Shown here in pieces: positions 35,107-43,878 of a DNA stretch of 64,000 nucleotides. The number at the start of each line of letters is the position of its first letter. The first letter of the stretch is position 1. The notes beneath the pieces were generated by a model. That model worked only from the letters and a program-made list of their open reading frames with translations, was not told the DNA's origin and searched no databases. This stretch comes from an uncultured Lachnospiraceae bacterium (lineage in GTDB: Bacteria; Bacillota; Clostridia; Lachnospirales; Lachnospiraceae): NCBI GenBank assembly GCA_944383765.1, contig CALWQT010000012.1, positions 1 to 64,000 of the forward strand. Direction: 5' to 3'. Position numbers and translations under genes: made by a program.

Positions 35107-35541
35107 TTATCTCAAGCTTTTACTACAGTCATAGGTCAATGCCAGGATCACTTCACCATTCCTCATTTCAATCCCAATATGTACCGCCAGCCCCATCATG
35201 ATTCTCAAGCTTCTGGAATCTTCTGTAATATCATAACCATACGGATTTTTCAGTATGATTTCATAAATACTTCCTTCCATTTGCTTTACTGTCATTACAG
35301 ATTCCGTTATCTCAGCAAAATCCTTTAACACAGGAATCACAGCCTTCTGAAACCATTCCTTAGAACGTTCTGCTGCCGTTCTTGCATTTTCCTGCCTGAT
35401 CTGTTTTAGAGCTTCATTCAGCTTAATTCTCTGCTGCAAATTTAATTTGTCAAACTCTGTATCAATTCCCAACGGTTCCTGTAAACTGAAGTCAAATATC
35501 TCCTGAAAAGCGTTTTCCTCTGTAACCGAATGCATCTTCAT
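35107..35541 (-). CDS. Unknown protein translationally coupled to the integrase
   Basis: 144 residues (MKMHSVTEENAFQEIFDFSLQEPLGIDTEFDKLNLQQRIKLNEALKQIRQENARTAAERSKEW...). It overlaps the integrase stop by ATGA at 35538-35541. Helical N-terminal half, beta-rich C-terminal half (SIYEIILKNPYGYDITEDSRSLRIMMGLAVHIGIEMRNGEVILALTYD). Because an integrase and its partner must be balanced, a helper or excision role is possible, but nothing in the sequence shows it. Confidence 0.7.
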   Translation of the reverse strand: MKMHSVTEENAFQEIFDFSLQEPLGIDTEFDKLNLQQRIKLNEALKQIRQENARTAAERSKEWFQKAVIPVLKDFAEITESVMTVKQMEGSIYEIILKNPYGYDITEDSRSLRIMMGLAVHIGIEMRNGEVILALTYDCSKSLR

Positions 35542-36848
35542 AAAGCCGTACCTCCTTCAGCAATCAAAGTCTTTTTTTCTCTTCCCATCTCTACAAAAGG
35601 AATACGAAGAATTTTCTCAGCATCCTTTATTCCATCACTAAAGAATGCCTCCATTCGTTCCACAACTTCCCTTTTTCGCCTTTCCGAAACAGCCACATAG
35701 TATTTTCTTGTTGTTTCCGTTTTGGAGTGCCCCATAATGGACGAGACTACTTCAAGCGGCACATCTTTTTCAAGCATATACGTTCCGGAAGAACCACGCA
35801 AGGAATGAAAATGCAGGTTTTTTGTAATGCCAGCTTCTTTCAGCCATCGTTGAAGTTTCTTGTTTGCGTTGCTTTCAGAAATCACTTCATTTTTTGTATT
35901 TGGAAAAATGTACCCATCAGCTTTCAGATTTTTACACCTGCGTTCTAAAATCTGAGCCACACTGTCCGTTACCGGAAGAATTCTCTGTGACTCTTCTGTT
36001 TTCGTCCTTCCATCTCTGTACGCCCCTGTGCGGCATATATGCAGATTCCGTTTCTTAACATCCCAATCTCGTTTTTTCAATCCACGTAACTCTCCCGGAC
36101 GGCAGGCAAGCATAAGAGCCACAGAAAACATATCTGCGTATATTTCATCCAGGGGATATTTACTCTCGTTTCTTTTTTCTGCAAAATAAGCCAGAGATGT
36201 GCTCACTTCGTCTGCTATCAGAAAATCTGCTTCCGTTTTATTTTGCACAGCCTGTCTGAATGGATATAGAGCCTCTGAAGGAGATTTATGTTCAGAATAT
36301 CTGTAAAAATCATCAAGTACCCCTACAACCAGTCGGATCATACGGTTCAACGTTGATGCAGAATAATGCTGTAAATTCGGAATATGCTTTGCCGGGTCTT
36401 TTATCTGACACCTGTCATACTGAGCATTTTCCAGCCACTTCCTGTAATTCTCCAAATCTCTTGGAAAAATCTGGTTAATCTGCTTACGGGCAATTTCATG
36501 CGGTTCCAACAGACTGTGATACACATCCATATCTCTGTTTGATGTGGTATCCCGAATTCTCTCTCTCCCTTTTTCTCTGTCATAAGCGTTCTTCCGTTCT
36601 TGTATTTTATCAAGAACAGCTTGCTCCAGGGTAATTTCCCCATTCATTTTCTGTTCTCCATAACGGATTTCTGCATTTACTTTTTCAATCTTAGCTTTCA
36701 ATTCTCTTTTCGCTGCTGCCTGCGTATTCCCGTAAGCTTCCTGACGTCCCCTTGTCCCATCAATATAAATTACTGTTGTCCTGGCTCTGATCCGTCCCTT
36801 ATGGATATCATACCTGATTTCCAATTCATTTTTTTCTTTCTTAGCCAT
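35538..36848 (-). CDS. int: Tyrosine recombinase (integrase) of the element
   Basis: 436 residues, with an N-terminal arm-binding domain, a SAM-like core-binding helix domain, and the catalytic domain: Arg in LACRPGELRGLKKRD, Lys on the TKTEESQRILPV strand, HSLRGSSGTYMLEKD (HxxR), GHSKTETTRKYY with the late His and the Tyr nucleophile. It lies 210 bp from the intact attachment copy, which fits integration into tRNA-Thr. Confidence 0.93.
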   Translation of the reverse strand: MAKKEKNELEIRYDIHKGRIRARTTVIYIDGTRGRQEAYGNTQAAAKRELKAKIEKVNAEIRYGEQKMNGEITLEQAVLDKIQERKNAYDREKGRERIRDTTSNRDMDVYHSLLEPHEIARKQINQIFPRDLENYRKWLENAQYDRCQIKDPAKHIPNLQHYSASTLNRMIRLVVGVLDDFYRYSEHKSPSEALYPFRQAVQNKTEADFLIADEVSTSLAYFAEKRNESKYPLDEIYADMFSVALMLACRPGELRGLKKRDWDVKKRNLHICRTGAYRDGRTKTEESQRILPVTDSVAQILERRCKNLKADGYIFPNTKNEVISESNANKKLQRWLKEAGITKNLHFHSLRGSSGTYMLEKDVPLEVVSSIMGHSKTETTRKYYVAVSERRKREVVERMEAFFSDGIKDAEKILRIPFVEMGREKKTLIAEGGTAL

Positions 36849-36921
36849 CTTTCTTCCTCCTGAATCTGTATTATTTTGAATCAGGAAAATTTCCGGCTTA
36901 CCATCTGAAAACCCTTAAAAT

Positions 36922-36953
36922 CCTTCCCCCACGTTTTCCCCCATTTTCCCCCA
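36922..36953. repeat. Three CCCCCA-type sites near the right end (candidate arm sites)
   Basis: CCTTCCCCCA (36922-36931) and TTTTCCCCCA (36934-36943 and 36944-36953), the same motif and orientation as at 30029-30060, between the integrase gene and the right repeat. Confidence 0.65.
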
Positions 36954-37008
36954 CAAAGTCATTAAAAATACCTGTAAGTTTTTTCGCAGTTTTCTGCCCT
37001 GAAAACAC

Positions 37009-37043
37009 AAAAAAAGCACGCAAACCTTAAATTTACGTGCTTT
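37009..37043 (-). terminator. Element-supplied terminator for tRNA-Thr
   Basis: AAAGCACG (37013-37020) pairs with CGTGCTTT (37036-37043). On the minus strand seven T follow. It replaces the original terminator left at 29865-29903. Confidence 0.75.
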
Positions 37044-37058
37044 CTTCGATATTTTTTA

Positions 37059-37107
37059 GAGCTGCTGACGGGAATCGGACCCGTGACCTCCGCACTACCA
37101 ATGCGAC
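37059..37107 (-). repeat. Right attachment site inside tRNA-Thr
   Basis: 49 bp identical to 29914-29962; covers the tRNA 3' end through the anticodon loop, so insertion keeps the tRNA complete. Confidence 0.93.
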
Positions 37108-37132
37108 GCTCTACCGACTGAGCCACAGCAGC
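37060..37132 (-). tRNA. tRNA-Thr (GGT)
   Basis: Acceptor GCTGCTG/CAGCAGC, D-arm GCTCAGTCGGTAGAGC, anticodon loop TTGGTAG (anticodon GGT, codons ACC/ACU), T-arm ACGGGTCCGATTCCCGT. No encoded CCA. It is the integration target of the 7.1-kb element. Confidence 0.95.
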
Positions 37133-37254
37133 AATCCTTTTTTCTTGTCCGCTCAAGCGAACCTTGGTTATATTATCATGATTTTTTACTTTTGTCAACC
37201 AGTAACCAAAAAAAAATTTCTGCATATGATAAATTAAAAAAACTGAGGTACTTT

Positions 37255-38238
37255 ATGGCCGACAGAGATACTTTGTTCAATAACGCCTCTACTCCCGCCG
37301 GAAATACCATGGGATCCTGCCCAAACCAGAATCCTGCCGGACAGGGGCAAAACGGCACAGGCACAACACAGCCGTTAGACCCGGATACTGTATTCCCCGT
37401 ATTCCCTGACAACATGGGCAATAACAGCAATGGAAACAACAATTCTGATAATGATTATGGAATTGCTTTGCCCATTGCACCCCCTGGAGGACGACCTGTT
37501 GCCCCTGTCGCCCCTGTTCCTCCGACTCCGTCCATCCCATCCATTCCCTCACCAGGGCGACCGATTTTTCCAAACGCTCCGGAATTTAATGAATTCAGCC
37601 AGACCAGATTTTTAGTGGCTGCCACTAATTCATTCCCTCTGAGCCTGTCTGTAGATTCTTCCGTTCTGGATACCAGTGCCCGTTTTGGCACCAGTACCAG
37701 TTACAGCTTTGTAGCCGACGGATTCCATACCGTCACGGTACGCCGCGCCAATGACCTGAGGGCAATCCTGTTTCAGAAAAGTTTCCCATTTAAGGCCGGA
37801 GAAAAATCCACTCTGGTGGTTGTGGATTCCGACCAGGGAGGCATGGACGTGATCCAGGTCTCCGATGTTGGCTGCCGGAACCTCCCTACCAACTATGGCT
37901 GCTACCGTATGGCAAATATGTCCTACAACGGATCTTCCTATAATATGCAGCTTTATAACAGTGGCACGGTATTCCGAAACGTTACTTATGGAACTGTAAC
38001 TCCTTATAAACAGGCCATGCGCGGTTCTTACCTCTTTTATGTGACAAACGCTTCCTGCTGCAGCGGTTTCCGGGAACTCCCTATTATTGCCATCGGTGTC
38101 CTCGGATCAAACTTCACAGTATCCAATCCTCTGCTGTCTGTTCAGCTGGATATCCAGTCAGGAAAGAGTTACACAACTTACATCATTGGGAATAACTGGT
38201 CTGACTACAGTCTGAGGGCTATTACCCTGGAAGACTGA
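37255..38238 (+). CDS. DUF4397-like protein with a Pro/Asn-rich N-terminus
   Basis: 327 residues from ATG 37255 (MADRDTLFNNASTP), after GAGGT; the frame upstream is probably not translated. Residues 1-110 are low-complexity Asn/Gly/Pro (NNSNGNNNSDNDYG; PVAPVAPVPPTPSIPSIPSP). The rest resembles DUF4397, a beta-domain of surface and secreted proteins (FHTVTVRRANDLRAILFQKSFPFKAGEKSTLVVV). No signal peptide is visible, so it may be a spore-surface protein rather than secreted; that is inference. Confidence 0.65.
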   Translation: MADRDTLFNNASTPAGNTMGSCPNQNPAGQGQNGTGTTQPLDPDTVFPVFPDNMGNNSNGNNNSDNDYGIALPIAPPGGRPVAPVAPVPPTPSIPSIPSPGRPIFPNAPEFNEFSQTRFLVAATNSFPLSLSVDSSVLDTSARFGTSTSYSFVADGFHTVTVRRANDLRAILFQKSFPFKAGEKSTLVVVDSDQGGMDVIQVSDVGCRNLPTNYGCYRMANMSYNGSSYNMQLYNSGTVFRNVTYGTVTPYKQAMRGSYLFYVTNASCCSGFRELPIIAIGVLGSNFTVSNPLLSVQLDIQSGKSYTTYIIGNNWSDYSLRAITLED

Positions 38239-38243
38239 TACGT

Positions 38244-39194
38244 TTACAGAATCCCCTCATAGCTTTCCCGAAGCGTATCACAGGAATCTGCAAAGCGGGC
38301 CAGTTCCTGCTCTGTCAGTGACAATGTCAGAACACTCTGAATTCCATTCTTGTTGATAATACAGGGAACACCTGCGAACACATTTGACTGGCCGTATTCC
38401 CCCTTCAGCATGGCGGATACGGTCAGTACACTGTGTTCATCTCCCAGTATTGCCTTGGTAATTCTGGTCATAGCCATACCAATACCATAATAGGTCGCCT
38501 GCTTTGCCTCAATGATCCTGTAAGCCGCTCCTCTTACTTCTTCCGAAATCTGGTCCAGATCCTCCTGACACACTTTCCGTGTTCCAACTTCCCCGCACAG
38601 GTCAGAAATTGGTTTTGTTGCCAGCATTGCCTGGCTCCATGGAACAAATTCGCTGTCTCCATGTTCTCCGATCACATACGCATGCACATTTCTGGGATCT
38701 GCTTTCAGATAACCACCCAACAGATAACGGAGACGGGCTGTATCCAGAGTTGTTCCGGTTCCCAGCACTCTTCTTGGATTAAAACCGGACAGATCACAGG
38801 TAATCCGGGTCATAATATCCACTGGATTGGTTGCTACCAGAAAAATCCCATTAAATCCAGAAGCCGTTACCGGATCGATAATAGACCGGAATACTTCTGC
38901 ATTTCTTTTCAGCAGATCCAGTCTGGTCTCTCCTTCTTTCTGAGCCACCCCGGCACATATCACCACAATATCCGCATCTTCGCAGTCTTCATATTCCCCG
39001 GCAAATATTTTCATATTAGAAGGGGCAAAGGCCAGGCCATGATTTAAATCCATCGCCTCTCCCTCTGCCCTTTTTTTATTCACATCGATCAGAACCATCT
39101 CATCGCATACACTCTGGTTCAGCATGGCATAAGCATAGCTCATTCCCACCATTCCTGTACCGATCAGAGCCACTTTTCTCTTATCCACTCTCAT
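38244..39194 (-). CDS. ldh: L-lactate dehydrogenase
   Basis: 316 residues. NAD-binding GTGMVGMSYAYAM, the active-site loop AGVAQKEGETRLDLL, with Gln where malate dehydrogenases have Arg, catalytic IGEHGDSEFVPWS with the His, and TNPVDIMTRI. It reduces pyruvate to lactate. The AAGGAGAA site supports the ATG. It is convergent with the DUF4397-like gene, with only 5 bp between the stops. Confidence 0.94.
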   Translation of the reverse strand: MRVDKRKVALIGTGMVGMSYAYAMLNQSVCDEMVLIDVNKKRAEGEAMDLNHGLAFAPSNMKIFAGEYEDCEDADIVVICAGVAQKEGETRLDLLKRNAEVFRSIIDPVTASGFNGIFLVATNPVDIMTRITCDLSGFNPRRVLGTGTTLDTARLRYLLGGYLKADPRNVHAYVIGEHGDSEFVPWSQAMLATKPISDLCGEVGTRKVCQEDLDQISEEVRGAAYRIIEAKQATYYGIGMAMTRITKAILGDEHSVLTVSAMLKGEYGQSNVFAGVPCIINKNGIQSVLTLSLTEQELARFADSCDTLRESYEGIL

Positions 39195-39271
39195 AATATT
39201 CTCCTTTCTGATGCAAAACGGAAGCGCTGATGATTCAGTGCCTCCGTACCTGTATTGATTTTCTGTATTTC

Positions 39272-40012
39272 TTATTGTAACCGTTGTCTTACGATTTCAT
39301 ACGCCAGCACTCCTGCTGCTACCGATGCATTCAGAGAATCAATATCCCCCTTCATCGGTATGGACGCCACCATATCGCACTTTTCTTTAACCAGCCGGCT
39401 GACACCGTCTCCTTCATTCCCTATCACCAGTCCGATGGGACCTTTCAGGTCCAGACGATACATCAGTTCTCCGCCCATATCCGCGCACACAAACCACATT
39501 CCCTGTTTTTTCAGTTCCTCAATGGTCGTACCGATATTCGTCACCTTTGCCACTGGTGTATAATTCAAAGCCCCGGCAGAGGTTTTGGCTACGGTTGCGG
39601 TAAGGCCTACCGCTCTTCTTTTGGGAATGATCACTCCATGGGCTCCTGCCAGATTTGCTGTACGGATAATGGCCCCCAGATTATGGGGGTCTTCAATCCC
39701 ATCTAACAGGAACACAAATGGCGGTTCTCCTTTTTCCCTGGCCGCGTTCAGAATATCTTCTACTTCTGCATATTCATAAGCTGCCGCATATGCCACCACG
39801 CCCTGATGATGCCCTGTACCGGAAAGCTGATCCAGGCGTTCTTTTCCCACAAACTGAATGATCGTATCCCGTTTTTTTGCCTCTCTTACAATAGACTGTA
39901 CCGGTCCGTCCTTACAGCCATCCAGTATAAACAGACGGTCTATGGTTTTTCCTGACCGGAATGCCTCCATAACCGCATTTCTTCCTTCTATGGTCAATTC
40001 CTCGTATCTCAT
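39272..40012 (-). CDS. rlmB: 23S rRNA 2'-O-ribose methyltransferase (SpoU/TrmH family)
   Basis: 246 residues from ATG 40012 (MRYEELTIEGRNAVMEAFRSG), which overlaps the mrnC stop by ATGA. SpoU motifs: DGIEDPHNLGAIIRTANLAGAHGVI, GPIGLVIGNEGDGVS, IPMKGDIDSLNASVAAGVLAYEI, forming the SAM-binding trefoil knot. N-terminal RNA-binding part present. In Firmicutes this gene follows mrnC and cysS, as here. Confidence 0.92.
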   Translation of the reverse strand: MRYEELTIEGRNAVMEAFRSGKTIDRLFILDGCKDGPVQSIVREAKKRDTIIQFVGKERLDQLSGTGHHQGVVAYAAAYEYAEVEDILNAAREKGEPPFVFLLDGIEDPHNLGAIIRTANLAGAHGVIIPKRRAVGLTATVAKTSAGALNYTPVAKVTNIGTTIEELKKQGMWFVCADMGGELMYRLDLKGPIGLVIGNEGDGVSRLVKEKCDMVASIPMKGDIDSLNASVAAGVLAYEIVRQRLQ

Positions 40013-40443
40013 TCCATCTCTCCCATTTTTTTCAGTCCATGGCTGATCAGTTCTACTGCCCGGTCTTCCTGACCCCCAAGATACAGCCACCCCATGAGAG
40101 CCTCAAATCCTGTTGCCATACGATAATCCTTCATAGTCGCATTTTTAGCCATGGTGCAGGATTTTGCATTCCTGCCTCTCCGGTATACAGCCAGTTCTTC
40201 ATCTGTCAGTTCTTCTTCCAGAAGCTTGAACATTTCTGCCTGTGCCTCTGCCTTCACCAGACCGGCAGTGCGCTTATGCAGCTTATTTACCTGGGCATTG
40301 CCCCGGTTTACCACTTTCGTACGGATAAACAGTTCATAAACTGCATCGCCCATATAAGCAAGAACCAGGGGAGAATAACTCCCCGGCTCCTGATCGTCCA
40401 GACACAGAATATCCTGATAGCGGGAAATTATGCCCTTTTCCAT
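40009..40443 (-). CDS. mrnC: Mini-ribonuclease III
   Basis: 144 residues. An RNase III catalytic domain without a double-strand RNA-binding domain: SPLVLAYMGDAVYELFIRTKVVNRGNAQVNKLHKRTAGLV carries the metal-binding Asp, and YRMATGFEALMGWLYL the later acidic site. Its start lies within the last 16 bp of cysS. It matures 23S rRNA. Confidence 0.92.
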   Translation of the reverse strand: MEKGIISRYQDILCLDDQEPGSYSPLVLAYMGDAVYELFIRTKVVNRGNAQVNKLHKRTAGLVKAEAQAEMFKLLEEELTDEELAVYRRGRNAKSCTMAKNATMKDYRMATGFEALMGWLYLGGQEDRAVELISHGLKKMGEME

Positions 40444-41837
40444 TTTACTCCCTCTCTTGTATCTTCCAGGATAATTCCTTTTTCCAGCAGCTTGCCGCGG
40501 ATCTCATCAGCAAGGGCAAAATTCTTATCTTTTCTGGCCTGCTGTCTGGCTGCTATCATTTCTTCAATCTCGCTGTCCAGAATTTCCTCTTTCTTTTCTG
40601 TAATGATTCCCAGCACATCACATAACTTCTCTATGGTGTCTTTCACCATGGACAGATATGCCTTTGTACTGCTTTCGTTAGCAGTGGAATTGGCCAGCTT
40701 TACCAGCTCAAACACAGCAGAAATAGCATCTGCCGTATTAAAATCATCATCCATGGCAGCTTCATATTTTTCTACCAGAGCCTGCACTTCCTTTGCATTC
40801 TCTGCTTCCTGCCCGGTCATGTCTCCTTCTGCCGCAGACTTCAGGAAATCCTGTAATCTGTCTACACAATTCAAAATTCTTTCCAGACCGTTTTTCGATG
40901 CTTCCATCAGTTCTGCACTGAAATTCAGCGGGCTCCTGTAGTGAGCGCTGAGCATGAAGAAACGGAGTACCTGAAGGTCATACTTTTCACTGATCTCCCT
41001 GACGGTAAAGAAATTACCCAGAGATTTGGACATTTTTCTGTTATCAATATTCAGGAATGCATTGTGCATCCAGTAATTGGCAAATGTTTTTCCGTTTGCC
41101 GCTTCACTCTGGGCAATCTCATTTTCATGATGAGGGAAGATCAGGTCCTCGCCTCCTGCATGAATATCAATCTGCTCTCCCAAGTACTTTCTGGACATCA
41201 CGGAACATTCAATATGCCAGCCTGGCCGTCCCTGGCACCAGTCTGACTCCCAGTATGGCTCTCCTTCCTTTTTCGGCTTCCAGAGAACAAAGTCTGCCGG
41301 GTCTTCTTTCCCTTCTTCTCCCGTAACTTTAATCTCACGGAAACCGGACTGCAGATCGTCCAGGTTTTTATGGGACAGTTTTCCATACTCTTTAAAAGCC
41401 TTCACACGGAAATATACGGTTCCATCCGGAGCTTTATAAGCGAATCCCTTATCAATCAGCGTCTGGATCATTTCCAGCATGCCACAGATTTCCTCTGTAG
41501 CGAGGGGATGGGTAGTAGCCGGTTTTACGTTCATACCGGCCATATCTTTTTTACATTCTTCAATGTAACGTTTGGAAATCGTATCGGCATCCACGCCTTC
41601 CTCAATCGCCTTTTTAATGATCTTATCATCCACATCTGTAAAGTTGGATACATAATTTACATCATACCCTTTATACTCAAAGTAACGGCGTACGGTATCG
41701 AATACGATCATGGGGCGGGCATTTCCAATATGGATAAAATTATAAACAGTGGGCCCGCATACGTACATCTTTACCTTTCCCGGCTCCAACGGCACAAATT
41801 CATCTTTTCTTTTCGTCAATGTATTATAAATCTTCAT
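40428..41837 (-). CDS. cysS: Cysteinyl-tRNA synthetase
   Basis: 469 residues. Zn-site Cys in KMYVCGPTVYNFIHIGNARP with the HIGH motif; WHIECSVMSRKYLG and AGGEDLIFPHHENEIAQSEA supply further metal ligands, and RKMSKSLGNFFTV is the KMSKS loop. It heads the cysS-mrnC-rlmB run; each gene overlaps the next by 4-16 bp. No T-box was seen in the short gap to ispF. Confidence 0.95.
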   Translation of the reverse strand: MKIYNTLTKRKDEFVPLEPGKVKMYVCGPTVYNFIHIGNARPMIVFDTVRRYFEYKGYDVNYVSNFTDVDDKIIKKAIEEGVDADTISKRYIEECKKDMAGMNVKPATTHPLATEEICGMLEMIQTLIDKGFAYKAPDGTVYFRVKAFKEYGKLSHKNLDDLQSGFREIKVTGEEGKEDPADFVLWKPKKEGEPYWESDWCQGRPGWHIECSVMSRKYLGEQIDIHAGGEDLIFPHHENEIAQSEAANGKTFANYWMHNAFLNIDNRKMSKSLGNFFTVREISEKYDLQVLRFFMLSAHYRSPLNFSAELMEASKNGLERILNCVDRLQDFLKSAAEGDMTGQEAENAKEVQALVEKYEAAMDDDFNTADAISAVFELVKLANSTANESSTKAYLSMVKDTIEKLCDVLGIITEKKEEILDSEIEEMIAARQQARKDKNFALADEIRGKLLEKGIILEDTREGVKWKRA

Positions 41838-41895
41838 ACTTTTCTCTCCTTGATCTTTTCCTTATTTGCACGGTATCAGTTCTGTGTTTTCATCT

Positions 41896-42447
41896 TCAGT
41901 CCCTTACGGGACAGCCACAACCACCGCCACAGCCTGTGCTTTTATCCTGAAACCGATCGTAAAAACAATTATCTTCTACCGTAGTCAGCAGAGTGATCGC
42001 CATAGAAGAAATCCCCTCTCCTGAGCCGGTAAAGCCCAGTCCTTCTTCTGTCGTTGCTTTTACACTGATCTGATTTTCTCCGATCCGGAGGGCTCTGGCC
42101 ATGTTACGGCGCATTGCTTCCCGGTATGGCGCCAATTTGGGCCGCTGTGCCACCACAGTCGCATCAATATTTTCAATCACAAATCCCTTTTCTTCCAGAA
42201 GTTTTCCGACAAGTTCCAGCAGATAGATACTGGATACCCCTTCATATTTGGGATCCGTATCCGGGAAATGCTGGCCAATATCCCCAAGGGCGGCTGCACC
42301 CAGCAGCGCATCCATGACCGCATGCACCAGCACATCTGCATCCGAATGCCCCATCAGACCTTTTTCATAAGGAATCGTAACGCCGCCCAAAATCAGTTTT
42401 CTTCCCTCTGTCAGGCGGTGCACATCATATCCCTGTCCGATTCTCAT
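41896..42447 (-). CDS. ispF: 2-C-methyl-D-erythritol 2,4-cyclodiphosphate synthase with a Cys-rich tail
   Basis: 183 residues from ATG 42447 ([22 protein letters not shown]), after GGAGGAAC. The metal site D-V-H of [40 protein letters not shown] and the late IS(V)[21 protein letters not shown] make it a full-length IspF (isoprenoid MEP pathway). Beyond the usual end near LLTTVE it has an extra 25 residues ending [14 protein letters not shown], with four Cys. Confidence 0.92.
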   Translation of the reverse strand: MRIGQGYDVHRLTEGRKLILGGVTIPYEKGLMGHSDADVLVHAVMDALLGAAALGDIGQHFPDTDPKYEGVSSIYLLELVGKLLEEKGFVIENIDATVVAQRPKLAPYREAMRRNMARALRIGENQISVKATTEEGLGFTGSGEGISSMAITLLTTVEDNCFYDRFQDKSTGCGGGCGCPVRD

Positions 42448-42472
42448 ATCCGTTCCTCCATCGTTATCTTTA

Positions 42473-43390
42473 TCAAACAATCATGCGCATCTTTTTCTGA
42501 ATACAGCTGATTTCTATATCTTTCTGCACCAGGCTGCTTTCTCCATCCACGTGGACCGGCATCGGCCTGTCCAGATGGATCGTCACTTCACGGCATTCAA
42601 ACCTGCGGACACCCGGACGGGATTTTTTCTTTCCCACCAGTGCATCGATCAGAATCGGCAAAAGCTTCCATCTTCCCGATGGATGTACCACGCATAAAGT
42701 AAGCTTCCCATCATCATACTTCGCCCCCGGAGCAAAACGGAAACCTCCTCCTTCATAAGGATGAATATGCGCAGATATGAAAAAAATATGGTTAAACTCT
42801 ACTTTCTGCACACCGTCTAAAAGGATATATCCTTTGGATGGCTTCGCCTTGATCAGCTGTTTCAGCCCTACTGCCAGATAACGCAGCTTTCTGCCTTTCT
42901 CTTTGATCACAGAACCGCCGTGAAGGATACTGTGACATACCGCGGCATCAAAACCGATTCCTGCGCTGACAGCAAATCTCCTGTGCTTTGCCTCCTCTTC
43001 CCCATAGGATAATACTCCATAGTCCACCAGCTTATGATATTTGGGATAAAGAATCTTCTTCAGACATCGAACAGGATTCTTAGGAAGCCTCAGACTCCTG
43101 GCAAAATCATTCCCATTGCCGCCCGGAATATATCCAAGCGTAAGGGGAGCACAAAAACACAGACCGTCCAGTACTTCATTCATGGTACCGTCTCCGCCAG
43201 CTACAATAATGATACGGGCTTCTTTACAGCCTTCTGTTAATTTCCTTGCAATATCTCTGGCATCTCCATGCCCGGTGGTAAAATAGGCTTCATATTCCAC
43301 ACAGGTATCTTTCAGCTGTCTCTCCAGCTTCCGCCAGATCCGGTATCCTTTTCCGCCTCCGGAATTCGGATTCACTATGAAATAATACAT
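42473..43390 (-). CDS. Diacylglycerol-kinase-family lipid kinase
   Basis: 305 residues. [29 protein letters not shown] and [16 protein letters not shown] are the nucleotide and catalytic motifs of the DAGK family (YegS/DagK). The C-terminal domain is beta-rich. It probably phosphorylates diacylglycerol or a related lipid at the membrane face. It starts with AGGAGGATTCCC and overlaps the region upstream of ispF by a short gap. Confidence 0.9.
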   Translation of the reverse strand: MYYFIVNPNSGGGKGYRIWRKLERQLKDTCVEYEAYFTTGHGDARDIARKLTEGCKEARIIIVAGGDGTMNEVLDGLCFCAPLTLGYIPGGNGNDFARSLRLPKNPVRCLKKILYPKYHKLVDYGVLSYGEEEAKHRRFAVSAGIGFDAAVCHSILHGGSVIKEKGRKLRYLAVGLKQLIKAKPSKGYILLDGVQKVEFNHIFFISAHIHPYEGGGFRFAPGAKYDDGKLTLCVVHPSGRWKLLPILIDALVGKKKSRPGVRRFECREVTIHLDRPMPVHVDGESSLVQKDIEISCIQKKMRMIV

Positions 43391-43484
43391 GGGAATCCTC
43401 CTGTTTCATTCACTGTTTTCTAGTATAACATACTACCCATGAAATGATAAGAAAATTTCTATAAAATTTTTCTTTAAAAAAGTA

Positions 43485-43513
43485 TTGACTTTTTTTCAGT
43501 TTCCAGTTATACT
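43485..43513 (+). promoter_or_regulatory. Promoter of the tRNA-Val/tRNA-Met pair
   Basis: TTGACT (43485-43490), 17-bp spacer, TATACT (43508-43513), about 50 bp before tRNA-Val. Confidence 0.8.
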
Positions 43514-43566
43514 ATCCAAGCAGTCGCGAGTGAGACAAACACTTAAGACTACAGGATAACTAATAA

Positions 43567-43639
43567 GGGGTCTTAGCTCAGCTGGGAGAGCATCTGCCTT
43601 ACAAGCAGAGGGTCATAGGTTCGAGCCCTATAGGCCCCA
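43567..43639 (+). tRNA. tRNA-Val (TAC)
   Basis: Acceptor GGGGTCT/AGGCCCC, anticodon loop CTTACAA (anticodon TAC), T-arm ATAGGTTCGAGCCCTAT. No encoded CCA. Confidence 0.95.
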
Positions 43640-43663
43640 TCAATATCCTTAATTTCATAATAT

Positions 43664-43737
43664 GGCGGAATAGCTCAGTTGGCTAGAGCATACGGTTCAT
43701 ACCCGTAGTGTCGAGAGTTCAAATCTCCCTTCCGCTA
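43664..43737 (+). tRNA. tRNA-Met (CAT), elongator type
   Basis: Acceptor GGCGGAA/TTCCGCT, D-arm GCTCAGTTGGCTAGAGC, anticodon loop TTCATAC, T-arm GAGAGTTCAAATCTCCC. The 1-72 pair is G-T; a terminator follows. No encoded CCA. Confidence 0.94.
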
Positions 43738-43740
43738 CTA

Positions 43741-43773
43741 AAAAACCTCGCAAATCATTTTGCGAGGTTTTTT
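43741..43773 (+). terminator. Terminator of the tRNA pair
   Basis: AAAAACCTCGCAAA (43741-43754) pairs with TTTGCGAGGTTTTTT (43759-43773). Confidence 0.88.
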
Positions 43774-43808
43774 GTATCATCCATAATAATCGTAATATCT
43801 GAAATCTA

Positions 43809-43859
43809 ACAGCTCCCCATGAAAGGTCCTGCTGCTTCTGCTCTTTCACAGGGAGCTGT
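43809..43859. terminator. Stable hairpin after the M20 amidohydrolase gene
   Basis: ACAGCTCCC (43809-43817) with GGGAGCTGT (43851-43859), extended by ATGAAAG/CTTTCAC. No clear T-run. Confidence 0.5.
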
Positions 43860-43878
43860 CTGTATTCATAGCTCTTTT

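Larger units (their letters stand above)
29963..37107. mobile_element. Integrated element in tRNA-Thr(GGT), about 7.1 kb
   Basis: Bounded by perfect 49-bp direct repeats, with a tyrosine recombinase next to the intact tRNA, repeated CCCCCA-type sites at both ends, a Rep-like gene with an origin-like leader, a serine recombinase and a toxin-antitoxin pair. There are no conjugation, relaxase or phage structural genes, so it is a small integrative plasmid-like or satellite-type element. Parts of it (30.2-31.1 kb, 34.4-35.0 kb) are visibly more AT-rich than the flanks. Confidence 0.92.
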
